NCBI RefSeq assembly: GCF_007754155.1
Contig: NZ_CP037423.1
Coordinates: forward strand, 434,001-498,000
Direction: 5' to 3'
Source of the DNA: Stieleria neptunia
GTDB taxonomy: Bacteria > Planctomycetota > Planctomycetia > Pirellulales > Pirellulaceae
Length of the DNA stretch: 64,000 nucleotides
In this document: piece after piece, positions 1 to 7,959 of the stretch
Layout: each line of letters opens with the position of its first letter
Numbering within the stretch: the first letter of the stretch is position 1
Translations under genes and position numbers: made by a program
The notes under the pieces: model-generated
Told to the model about the DNA's origin: nothing
Databases searched by the model: none
What the model saw: the letters and a program-made list of their open reading frames with translations, nothing else

Positions 1-638
1 CCCAGGTAGGCGTGACCGCCGCAACTGCAATCGGCAAACGTGTCCTTGGTCATCACCACGCGCGTGCCCCAGCGGGTGTCTTGGCTGCCGTTGTAACGAA
101 GGTCATCCAGATCGCCGGGTTCTTGCGTGGTGACGTTGACGTCAAACGGCGCGAAATCCTCGGCGACGATTTGCCAAATCTGCTGAATCAATTCCAGCCG
201 AGCGGCGGAAAAGTCCGCTCCCGTTCCGCCCCAATAGTTCGGATGCTCGATGACCGACATTCCGTAACCCGTGTTCCAACTCGTGTCGGTCGTGGTGTGT
301 CCGTCGAAGTCCAGGTAGATCGTGAAATTGGAATCCGGCCGACTGTGCAGCGTGAACGTATCGTCCAACGAGAACGGCGCGGCCTCGCTGAGCCCACCGT
401 CGGCCTCGTCGTCGGCCTCGTCGGAGGCCACGGGGAAGTCACCGTCGGGTGTTTCACCGACCAGCGGCGCGATGCCCTGGATCGGTGGGACCGGGCGGCC
501 GGGAACCAGCGGGCCATAAAATCGCTCAATCAACCGGGCGTCGGTTTCGTAATCGTCCAGCGGGCCATCGCCAGCAGCATCCAGTCGGGCCGCCAGCAGG
601 CGACGCGATTCCAATCTCTGGTAGCTCAGACGGCTCAT
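1..638 (-). CDS. Secreted protein with planctomycete LESRRLLAA-type N-terminus, 5' part only
   Basis: An open frame of about 212 codons runs from an ATG at 638 on the minus strand to the window edge with no stop, so the 3' end is missing. Residues 1-20 contain LESRRLLAA, close to the LEPRxLLA signal found at the N-terminus of many large planctomycete surface proteins. A low-complexity acidic stretch (EADDEADGG) follows. After that come IYLDFDGH and EDFAPFDVNVTT, which resemble the start of secreted zinc-metallopeptidase-like (reprolysin-like) domains; this is recalled from family patterns, not searched. AAAGGT lies just upstream of the start. An in-frame ATG at 662 is an alternative start adding eight residues. 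The substrate is unknown, and the catalytic HExxH, if present, would lie outside the window. Confidence 0.8.
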   Translation of the reverse strand, partial: MSRLSYQRLESRRLLAARLDAAGDGPLDDYETDARLIERFYGPLVPGRPVPPIQGIAPLVGETPDGDFPVASDEADDEADGGLSEAAPFSLDDTFTLHSRPDSNFTIYLDFDGHTTTDTSWNTGYGMSVIEHPNYWGGTGADFSAARLELIQQIWQIVAEDFAPFDVNVTTQEPGDLDDLRYNGSQDTRWGTRVVMTKDTFADCSCGGHAYL

Positions 639-997
639 GCAACCTTTGTGGGCCCGGCGCATCGTGGTTGATGATTTCGTGCGTGCGAATAACAAGTGGA
701 CATGCAAATTCCTGGTCGCGGACCGCGTCGCATTCGGCTAGCTTTGCAGGAAACTGCGCACGTGCAAGCGCCCGAAAAAAACAGCGTGAACCGTTTCACA
801 ACCCCTTTAAAGTAATGACTTTCCGGTGCTAAATGGTCATTTGTCTCGTCGCTGGTGGCCTAAAACGCCGAAACGTGACAATCGACGGTCGGCCCCCCCG
901 TGCATCGCCATCCGTCTGCCCGTGGCGTTGTTTGAGACGGGTGCGACGAAATGACGTTTTTGTCCCCCCCCTTTTTTCCCGAATCGAAAATCGCCCC
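639..997. other. Intergenic region between divergent genes
   Basis: This 359-bp stretch separates the divergent secreted-protein gene and argC. It must hold both promoters, but no convincing -35/-10 pair was identified. No RNA gene or repeat was seen. An open frame extends from 833 into argC, but its translated leader is Arg-rich and unlike ArgC. Confidence 0.5.
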
Positions 998-2059
998 ATG
1001 TCGCTTTCTGTCGCCCTGATCGGTGCCACCGGATACACCGGATTGGAAGTCGCCCGATTGCTCACCCATCACCCCCACGCCGAATTGGCCATCGCGACGG
1101 CGCGGGCAGAAGCGGGCAAACCGATCGCTTCGGTGCACCCTTCGTTGGCCGGGCGTCTGGATCTGGAACTGGAGGAATTGGACCCGGTCCGGATCGGCAA
1201 ACGCTGTGACGTGGCGATGTGCTGTCTGCCCCATGCGGCGTCGGCCGAGACCGTCAGGCGACTGGTCGATGTCGGCGTCCGTGTGATCGATTTCAGTGCC
1301 GATTTCCGACTCTCCTCGCTGCGCGTTTACGAATCGTGGTACGGCGTGAAGCACCCCTGGCCGGAGCGGGTGGGCAAGACGGTTTATGGGTTGCCGGAAT
1401 TTTTCGCCGAGGAAATCGCCGGCGCGGACGTGGTCGCCAACCCCGGGTGTTACCCGACCAGCGCGATTCTGCCGTTGGCCCCGTTGATTCGCGAGGGGCT
1501 GATCCGCGGCGATGACATCATCATCGACAGCAAGAGCGGGGTCAGCGGTGCGGGCCGCAGCGCCAAGGTCGGGACGCTGTACTGCGAAACCAACGAGTCG
1601 ATCGCCGCCTACGCCGTCGGCTGCCATCGTCACCAACCGGAGATCGAGGATCTGGTGGGCCGGATCGCAGGGCGTGAAATCGAAGCCTTGTTCACACCGC
1701 ATTTGACCCCGATGAGCCGCGGCATTCTGTCGACGATCTATGTCCGGCCATCGGAGGGGTTGGCCGCTGAATCGGCGAGCGGTTCGACCGCAGACGGATC
1801 AACCGACCCGGCGGTTGACCGGGTCATGCAGAGTTGGCGCGATTGTTACGCCGGCAGTCCCTTCGTCACTCCGGTGGATCACCTGCCCGCCACCGCACAC
1901 GTTGCGGGAACGAACTATGTTCAGATGTCGGTGCGCCGCGCGGGCGAGCGGTTGGTGCTGTTGTCGGCGATTGATAATCTGTCCAAAGGCGCCAGCGGCG
2001 CCGCGGTACAGAACATGAACGTGATGTTCGGATATGACCAACAATCCGGTCTAGGCTAA
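998..2059 (+). CDS. argC: N-acetyl-gamma-glutamyl-phosphate reductase
   Basis: Catalyses the NADPH-dependent reduction of N-acetylglutamyl-5-phosphate to the semialdehyde, the third step of arginine synthesis, in the cytoplasm. The 353-residue product begins MSLSVALIGATGYTGLEV, a Rossmann dinucleotide-binding start. The catalytic cysteine is in NPGCYPTS (Cys151), and the C-terminal half has HRHQPEIE and the FTPHLTPM segment typical of ArgC. Length is normal for the family. The start at 998 was chosen because the fold begins right there; the open frame upstream to 833 encodes an Arg/Pro-rich leader that looks non-coding. A CPBP protease gene follows after 7 bp and may be co-transcribed; no other arg gene is adjacent. 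Confidence 0.95.
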   Translation: MSLSVALIGATGYTGLEVARLLTHHPHAELAIATARAEAGKPIASVHPSLAGRLDLELEELDPVRIGKRCDVAMCCLPHAASAETVRRLVDVGVRVIDFSADFRLSSLRVYESWYGVKHPWPERVGKTVYGLPEFFAEEIAGADVVANPGCYPTSAILPLAPLIREGLIRGDDIIIDSKSGVSGAGRSAKVGTLYCETNESIAAYAVGCHRHQPEIEDLVGRIAGREIEALFTPHLTPMSRGILSTIYVRPSEGLAAESASGSTADGSTDPAVDRVMQSWRDCYAGSPFVTPVDHLPATAHVAGTNYVQMSVRRAGERLVLLSAIDNLSKGASGAAVQNMNVMFGYDQQSGLG

Positions 2060-2066
2060 ATCAGCG

Positions 2067-3083
2067 ATGCGAGAACCCTACGGCGAACAGCCGCACAATC
2101 CCTACGCCGTCGACCCCGCAATGGGGGAATCTTCAGCCGGGGAGTTTTCAGCCGGGGAGTCGACGGGCTTTGGAGGGGAGTCGCCGCCACCGCCTGCCCA
2201 GCGGGATCGACCGCGGATCTGGCCGGCGTTGTTGTTGCCGCTGATTTCGCTGGTCGCGTTTCTGCTGTCCAGCCTGGTGATGATGGTGGTGGCGTTTTAT
2301 GTCGTCCACGGCGAGTTCAGTCCGCGGATGATGGTCAGTGCCGAGGCGATGCAAACGGTGTCCGCCTCACGCGTGGGATTGTTGTTGATGGTCGTCGCGC
2401 CGCAGTTGGCGTTGGTTCTGCCGACCTTGATCGCCGCTGCGTTGTCGCCGGTCGGTTTTTCCAAGCGGTTGTCATTGGTCCGTGGACATTGGCCGTTGTG
2501 GGCCTGGGTTGCCGCGGCGTTGACGACGCCGCTGATCGGTTTCATCTCGTCGATCGCGGTCGGTTCTCTGATGGAAGAAAGTGAGAGCCTGAAGATGATG
2601 TCCGATATTTTTCGCAGTCACGGTGAAACGGGATTTCTGATCCCGCTGGCGATCTTGATCGGCGCGACACCGGCGTTCTGCGAAGAGTTTTTGTTTCGCG
2701 GCTATGTGCAAACACGGCTGAACCGTCGTATCGGACCGGCGCTGGGGATTTTCCTGTCCTCGGCATTGTTTGCCGTCTTTCACATGGACTTGATCCACAT
2801 CATCGCCGTGTTTCCGTTGGGGGTGTATCTGGGCGTGATCGCCTGGCGCAGCGCTTCGTTGATCCCGGCCATGCTCGGTCACTTCGTCAACAATTCGATC
2901 AGCGTGTTCGCGGTCGTGCTGGGGCCGGAGACTCAGGACCAGGATCCGTCGCCTGAAATGGCCCTGTTTTTGGTGGTGGTGATCGGCTTGGGCCTGATGG
3001 GAGCCCTGTTGACCGCGGTCGCGATGTGGCGTCTGCCCGTTCCACCGCCGGTGCGGCTGACGCCTGAGCCCGCCGTTTCGTAG
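2067..3083 (+). CDS. CPBP-family (CAAX protease-like) intramembrane metalloprotease
   Basis: A 338-residue multi-pass membrane protein of the ABI/CPBP (Rce1-like) family. After a Pro/Ser/Glu-rich cytoplasmic N-terminus (about 1-50) come roughly eight hydrophobic segments. The glutamate-intramembrane-protease motifs are present in order: EEFLFRGY (EExxxR), FAVFHMD (FxxxH) and LGHFVNNS (HxxxN/D). Bacterial members are implicated in peptide or bacteriocin maturation and self-immunity; the substrate here is unknown. The gene starts 7 bp after argC and probably shares its transcript, but the functions have no obvious link. Confidence 0.88.
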   Translation: MREPYGEQPHNPYAVDPAMGESSAGEFSAGESTGFGGESPPPPAQRDRPRIWPALLLPLISLVAFLLSSLVMMVVAFYVVHGEFSPRMMVSAEAMQTVSASRVGLLLMVVAPQLALVLPTLIAAALSPVGFSKRLSLVRGHWPLWAWVAAALTTPLIGFISSIAVGSLMEESESLKMMSDIFRSHGETGFLIPLAILIGATPAFCEEFLFRGYVQTRLNRRIGPALGIFLSSALFAVFHMDLIHIIAVFPLGVYLGVIAWRSASLIPAMLGHFVNNSISVFAVVLGPETQDQDPSPEMALFLVVVIGLGLMGALLTAVAMWRLPVPPPVRLTPEPAVS

Positions 3084-3607
3084 CGGGCGGGGGACGACGG
3101 TTCCGGCACGTGGCGTCACGGCCAATGCCATCTACTTTCGCTCTCAAGGTGTTAGCGGAACGGCGCGAGCCGTCCGGTCGCGCTTCAAAAACACCGTGAA
3201 AGACCGGAGGGCTTGCGCCCTGCCGCTAACAAAAAACACCCCGCTTGGCGTCAAAGAAAGTGGGATTGGCCGTCAGCCGGTGGTGGGTGCTGGTTTCAGA
3301 GTCTTCCGCCCTGCACGCGCCGCTCGCTGACCGGTCTGTTGATTGAGTGAGCCGCGACGCGTAAGCGGCCGGGCATTCCGGCGCCCGCCCGAGGCCTTAC
3401 GGCCAGCGGCTCACCATTGACTCCGCAGATTCCGAATCCATCAACAGGCCGTGACGCTTCCCGCTGGTGTTGACGCGTGAATCTGCCCCCGGACGCGCGT
3501 TGAAATCGCAAACCGGCGCGTCCTTTTCCGGTGGGAGATGTTAAGCTGGTTGCTTCGCCCGATGGAACGCTCCATCGCTCGTTTTGCACTCCACGCGCCG
3601 TACCGAC
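3084..3607. other. Gene-free interval filled by REP-like repeat
   Basis: The 524-bp gap between the protease and VWA genes contains one copy of the nested-hairpin repeat (about 3120-3450). The remainder has no supported gene. ORFs overlapping it on the minus strand run antisense into the VWA gene and are Arg/His/Gln-rich shadows. Confidence 0.6.
3120..3450. repeat. Nested-hairpin REP-like element, copy 1
   Basis: Contains the outer hairpin that starts GTTAGCGGAACGGCGCGAGC and ends GCCGCTAAC (3151-3230), and the inner palindrome GTGAGCCGC...GCGGCTCAC (3347-3414). It is flanked by CTGTTGAT and ATCAACAG arms. The same modules recur six more times in the window, in both orientations and always between genes. 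Confidence 0.85.
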
Positions 3608-6600
3608 ATGCTGCCCTATCGCCTCAGCTTTGAGCATCCGATTTATTTGTGGTTGATGCTGGCGTTGCCGGTGTTGTGGTACCTGGGGTTCCGATCCCTG
3701 GGGGTGCTGGGCAAGACCCGGCGTGCGTTGGCATTGCTGTTGCGAACGCTGGTGTGGACGATTTTGGTGTTTGCCATGGCGGGCGTGCAACTGGTTCGCG
3801 TCAGTGACGTGATCACGGTGATGTACGTGCTGGATCAATCCGAGAGCATTCCCAACGCGAAACGCCAAGTGATGCTGGATTTTGTGGTCCGCAATGTCAA
3901 ACGCCATCGTGACGGCCGTCGCGGTGACAAAGCCGGCATCATCGTGTTCGGCCGCGACGCGTCGATCGAAATCCCGCCGTTTGACGATGAGATTCGATTG
4001 CGACGGCTGGAAAGCCTGATGGATCGCAGCGACGCGACGAATTTGGAATCGGCGTTGAACCTGGCCCAAGCGACGATGCCCGAAGACACCGCGCGGCGGA
4101 TCGTCGTGGTCACCGACGGCAACGAGAACCTCGGCCAAGCGCGAAAGCTGGTCGCGCGGGTCGCCGCGGCGGGCATCGGCATCGATGTGGTTCCCGTCAT
4201 GCTCGATGCCAAGAGCGAAGTGCTGGTCGAAAAGATTGACTTGCCCAGCGACATTCGCAAAGGCCAACCGTTCGAAGCCCGAATCGTTGTCAACAACTAC
4301 ACCGATGCGACGCCCGAGGGCGGCCAACCGACCAAGGGCAAGATTCGTGTCAAACAGAAAGTCGGCGACAACGAATCGATCTTGCTGGAACAGGACATCA
4401 CGCTGGACCCCGGCAAGAACGTGTTTCCGTTGCGGCACACGATCGATCAACCGGCGCCGTACATCTATCAAGCAGAGTTCGTTCCCGACAGCAAGGATGA
4501 CGACGGATTGCGTCAGAACAATAGCGCGACGGCCTACACGCACGTGCGTGGTCAAGGACGCGTGTTGATGATCGAAGACCGAAGTCGTCTGGGCGATTTT
4601 GATTTGCTGGTCAGTCGTCTGCGTGACAACAACATCGAAGTCGTCACGCAAACCAACGACAACCTGTTCGGTTCGCTCGCCGAGTTGCAAGCCTATGACG
4701 CCGCGATCCTGGCCGGCGTCCCCCGCGTCTCGGGCAGCAGTCAAAACGAAATCGTTTCCTTCACCGACCCGCAAATTGAAATGCTGGTCCGTAACACGCA
4801 ACAGCTCGGCGCCGGATTGCTAATGCTCGGCGGACCGGAAGCCTTTGGCGCCGGCGGTTGGACGGGATCGGAAATCGAAAAAGCGATGCCGGTCGATTTC
4901 AAGATCAAGAACGCCAAGGTCCAAGCGGTGGGCGCGCTGGCCTTGATCATGCATGCCAGCGAGATGGCCGACGGAAACCACTGGCAAAAAGTGATCTGCA
5001 AATCCGCCATCGAACAACTCGGCCCGTCAGACCTGGCAGGCGTGCTGCACTGGAATTTCAGCGGTGATGCGTGGCTGTGGGGCGGCTATCCGTCGTCACC
5101 GGGGCTGTTGGAAGTCGGCCCGAATCGCCGCAACATGCTCGCCCGGATCAGCAAGATGACGCCCGGCGACATGCCGCAATTTGACCCGGCGATGAAGATG
5201 GCGGTGAAATCGCTCTCGTCGGCTCCGGCGTCGGTCAAACACTGCATCATCATCTCCGATGGCGACCCCAGTGATCCGATGCCCGGCACGATCGCCGCGT
5301 TTAAAAACAACAACATCACGATCAGCACCGTTGCGGTGGCCTCGCACGGTCTGGCGGGCAGCCAGCGATTGCAGAAGATCGCGACGCAAACCGGCGGCAA
5401 GTATTACAGCGTCAAATCGGGACGTGCGTTGCCGAGGATCTTTCAACGCGAAGCGCGTCGCGTCTCCAAACCCCTGGTCTACGAACCGCCCGGCGGCGCG
5501 GTCCCCGAAGTCATCTTCCCGCATGCGATGCTCGACGGAATCGATCGCGTTCTGCCGCCGGTCACCGGGTTTGTGATGACGCAAACCAAAGACAGTCCGC
5601 TGGCGCAGGTCTTGATTCAATCGCCTAAGCCGGACCAACCGGAAAACGCGACGATCCTGGCGGCTTGGACCTATGGGCTGGGCCGCACGGCCGTGCTGAC
5701 GACCGACGCCGGGGCGCGCTGGGCCAGCGCCTGGAACGACTGGGCCGACTACGACAAATTCTATAGCCAATTGGTGCGTTGGCTGATGCGACCGACCGGC
5801 GACACCGGCAAATTTACGATCGCCACCAGTGTCAAAGACGGCCAAGTCCAAGTGGTCGTCAACGCCCTGGCCAACGATGATTCGTTTCTGGATTTTCTGG
5901 AAATGAACGCGACGGCGCTCGATGCGAACTTGAAACCGATCCCGCTCGGCATGCGACAGGCGGCCCCCGGACGCTATGTCGGTTCGTTCCCGGCGACGAC
6001 CGCGGGCAGTTATTTCGTCAACGTCGTCCCCGGCCCCGGCGCCGCGCCGCTGACGACCGGTGTCACGGTGCCCTACAGTGACGAGTATCGTGTCCGCGAA
6101 ACCAACCTGGCGCTGATCGAATCCCTGGCCGCGACCGAGCCCCGTGGCGGAACGGTCGGCGAAGTCACCGCGCCGCTGGAGAATCGGGCGAGCGAGGAAC
6201 TGGTGGAAACCAACGCGTTTCGCGGCGGGTTGGCGCTGGCCCGCAGCATCCGTGACGCCTGGCCCTGGTTCGTGTTGGGCGGATGCTGTCTGTTCCTCGG
6301 CGACGTGATGATCCGCCGCATCGCCTTTGATTTCAGCTGGGTCGGCCGGACGATCAAAAAGATGCGTGGCGAACAAGAATCCGCGGCCCAAGTCGTCACG
6401 CGGCTCGATGCGTTGCGAAAGAACAAGTCTCAAATCGACGAGGACTTGCAGAAACGCCGGGCCAACGTCCGATTTGAACCGACGCGCGTCGAATCAACCG
6501 ACGACCAAGTCGAACTCTCCGACATCGGCCAAGCGGCGTCCAAACCGACGGAAAGCAAATCCGTCGCCGCGCCACCACAAACCAGTTACACCGAGCGATT

Positions 6601-6643
6601 GTTGGAAGCAAAACGCCGCGCCCGCAAGGACAAGGGCGAGTGA
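3608..6643 (+). CDS. VWA-domain membrane protein with glutamine-amidotransferase-like domain
   Basis: A 1011-residue protein with two N-terminal transmembrane helices (residues about 10-65) followed by a von Willebrand A domain. The MIDAS residues are visible: DQSES, the Thr of DATNLES, and the Asp of VVVTDGNEN. A class-I glutamine-amidotransferase-like fold follows (GAGLLMLGGPEAFGAGGW), then a second VWA-like segment (CIIISDGDPSD). There is a beta-rich region, one more membrane helix near residue 890 (AWPWFVLGGCCLFLGDVMI) and a charged cytoplasmic tail. This architecture occurs in planctomycete and other bacterial BatA/B-related proteins; the role is unknown. No MoxR ATPase gene lies beside it. 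The start at 3608 gives MLPYRLSFEHP directly before the first helix; the ATG at 3584 is less likely. Confidence 0.85.
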   Translation: MLPYRLSFEHPIYLWLMLALPVLWYLGFRSLGVLGKTRRALALLLRTLVWTILVFAMAGVQLVRVSDVITVMYVLDQSESIPNAKRQVMLDFVVRNVKRHRDGRRGDKAGIIVFGRDASIEIPPFDDEIRLRRLESLMDRSDATNLESALNLAQATMPEDTARRIVVVTDGNENLGQARKLVARVAAAGIGIDVVPVMLDAKSEVLVEKIDLPSDIRKGQPFEARIVVNNYTDATPEGGQPTKGKIRVKQKVGDNESILLEQDITLDPGKNVFPLRHTIDQPAPYIYQAEFVPDSKDDDGLRQNNSATAYTHVRGQGRVLMIEDRSRLGDFDLLVSRLRDNNIEVVTQTNDNLFGSLAELQAYDAAILAGVPRVSGSSQNEIVSFTDPQIEMLVRNTQQLGAGLLMLGGPEAFGAGGWTGSEIEKAMPVDFKIKNAKVQAVGALALIMHASEMADGNHWQKVICKSAIEQLGPSDLAGVLHWNFSGDAWLWGGYPSSPGLLEVGPNRRNMLARISKMTPGDMPQFDPAMKMAVKSLSSAPASVKHCIIISDGDPSDPMPGTIAAFKNNNITISTVAVASHGLAGSQRLQKIATQTGGKYYSVKSGRALPRIFQREARRVSKPLVYEPPGGAVPEVIFPHAMLDGIDRVLPPVTGFVMTQTKDSPLAQVLIQSPKPDQPENATILAAWTYGLGRTAVLTTDAGARWASAWNDWADYDKFYSQLVRWLMRPTGDTGKFTIATSVKDGQVQVVVNALANDDSFLDFLEMNATALDANLKPIPLGMRQAAPGRYVGSFPATTAGSYFVNVVPGPGAAPLTTGVTVPYSDEYRVRETNLALIESLAATEPRGGTVGEVTAPLENRASEELVETNAFRGGLALARSIRDAWPWFVLGGCCLFLGDVMIRRIAFDFSWVGRTIKKMRGEQESAAQVVTRLDALRKNKSQIDEDLQKRRANVRFEPTRVESTDDQVELSDIGQAASKPTESKSVAAPPQTSYTERLLEAKRRARKDKGE

Positions 6644-6653
6644 AGATCGCCGA

Positions 6654-7298
6654 TCAAGGCACCACCCAGGACACGTCGGATTTTCCGTCGATGCCATAGC
6701 CGATCGTCGCACGGACATGGCCTTGGCGACGTAGATACAACCAGTCCGCCTGCCGGACGGTCGTGCGGACGATGCGAAAATTCGCTCGCCCCCGCTCCGA
6801 TTCGGCTTGTGAAACCGTGCGGTCGCCGGTGTCGGGCGGCTGGGGACCGTCGAAACGATCACCCGGACGCCGCAGCGACAGGTACGCCGACCGACTGACG
6901 AGCGGCGTTTGTTCCCAGGCCTGGTCGGCTTGTACCCCGTCGATCACCTCCGCTGTGCCATCAAGTCGCAGCTGGATTTTGGTCGACGCTTCGTAGAACA
7001 TCCAGCACGCCAAAGCGGGGGAGTGGCCGGAATTCAGTTGTCGAATTTTGTCCGATCGCACGTCGGTGTAGAAATCGATCGTCCGCCGCTGCTGATCGGC
7101 ATGACGCAGTACCACCGTGCGACAATCGGGGCGAGGGAACTGCGGGTGCGCCGAATCGATCGTCGAAAATGCCCCCAAATTCCAGGGGTGATCGGAGGAG
7201 TTGGCACCGGCCCGCAGGCTTTGCCAAACCAAATCGTCCAATTCGACCAGGGGCTGGTCCGAACGAAGTAAAAGGTCAAATGCCGCCTGAAGTCCCAC
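6654..7298 (-). CDS. Pyridoxamine 5'-phosphate oxidase-like FMN-binding protein (Alr4036 type)
   Basis: A protein of about 214 residues with the split-barrel flavin-binding pattern of the Alr4036 group. It has LGAFSTID near residue 40, then RTVVLRHADQQRRTIDFYTDVRSDKI, where the R-VVLR and TD-RS-K residues would contact FMN phosphate, and a C-terminal WLYLRR. Members bind FMN and are presumed oxidoreductases; the true substrate is unknown. The open frame reaches 7418, but the GTG at 7298 (VGLQAAFDLLL) fits the family N-terminus and leaves about 120 bp for the divergent sigma factor promoter. It converges with the VWA gene with a 10-bp gap. Confidence 0.75.
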   Translation of the reverse strand: MGLQAAFDLLLRSDQPLVELDDLVWQSLRAGANSSDHPWNLGAFSTIDSAHPQFPRPDCRTVVLRHADQQRRTIDFYTDVRSDKIRQLNSGHSPALACWMFYEASTKIQLRLDGTAEVIDGVQADQAWEQTPLVSRSAYLSLRRPGDRFDGPQPPDTGDRTVSQAESERGRANFRIVRTTVRQADWLYLRRQGHVRATIGYGIDGKSDVSWVVP

Positions 7299-7416
7299 GT
7301 TTGATCTCGCTGTCGGACAGGAAAAAGCCCGATCGTATCCGATTTTGTAAAATCCGTTCACTCCCGTGCCTCGTCTGTATCTTCGGACAACGCATTTTCC
7401 GCCGCAGGCGTATCGC

Positions 7417-7959
7417 ATGAGCGACGATCCGGAATCGATCGAAGAGACGACGACAGACGCCCGATGCGAGCGTCTGGAGCTGTTTTTTGATTCCTGCCCG
7501 GACGAAATTCTGGGGACGTTGTATTACGTCGTCGGAAATCTGGAGGACGCCCGGGATGCGTTGCAGGAAACGTTTTTGAAGTGTTGGCATCGCCGGCACC
7601 AGATCGATGACATCCAAAACCTACGGGCCTGGGTATTTCGAATCGCGCTCAATACCGGACGCGATTTCCGAAAAACCGCCTGGAATCGTCGTCGAAAATC
7701 CCTGCAAGAGGACCATCCGATGGCTTCGACCGCTGACAGCCCGACGGACGGGCTGATGAAAAACGAGGAACTCGCCCGGCTCCGGCGGGCCGTTTCGACG
7801 CTGCCGCCGGAACAGCAAGAGGTGTTTTTGTTGCGGCAAAACGGCGACCTGACCTATTCCCAGATCGCCGACGCGATGTCGCTGCCGCTGGGGACCGTCA
7901 AAACCCGTATGCGTTCTGCCATCCGTCAACTTCGCCAAAGCGTGGGAGACCTGTCATGA
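7417..7959 (+). CDS. ECF-type RNA polymerase sigma factor
   Basis: A 180-residue sigma-70 family protein with only regions 2 and 4. Region 2 is seen in LEDARDALQETFLKCWHRR and the following RAWVFRIALN, and region 4 in LPPEQQEVFLLRQ...TYSQIADAMSLPLGTVKTRM. It directs RNA polymerase to a dedicated promoter set. The start at 7417 (MSDDPESIEE) was chosen over an upstream in-frame start. Its stop overlaps the start of the next gene (ATGA), so the two are very probably translationally coupled. That gene begins with an anti-sigma-like domain, which makes it the likely regulator of this sigma factor. Confidence 0.93.
   Translation: MSDDPESIEETTTDARCERLELFFDSCPDEILGTLYYVVGNLEDARDALQETFLKCWHRRHQIDDIQNLRAWVFRIALNTGRDFRKTAWNRRRKSLQEDHPMASTADSPTDGLMKNEELARLRRAVSTLPPEQQEVFLLRQNGDLTYSQIADAMSLPLGTVKTRMRSAIRQLRQSVGDLS

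Noticed and set aside
3296..4801. 501-codon minus-strand ORF
   Set aside because: Antisense to the VWA gene and through a REP-like element; the product is His/Gln/Arg-rich with no motif. The plus-strand frame has a complete VWA domain.
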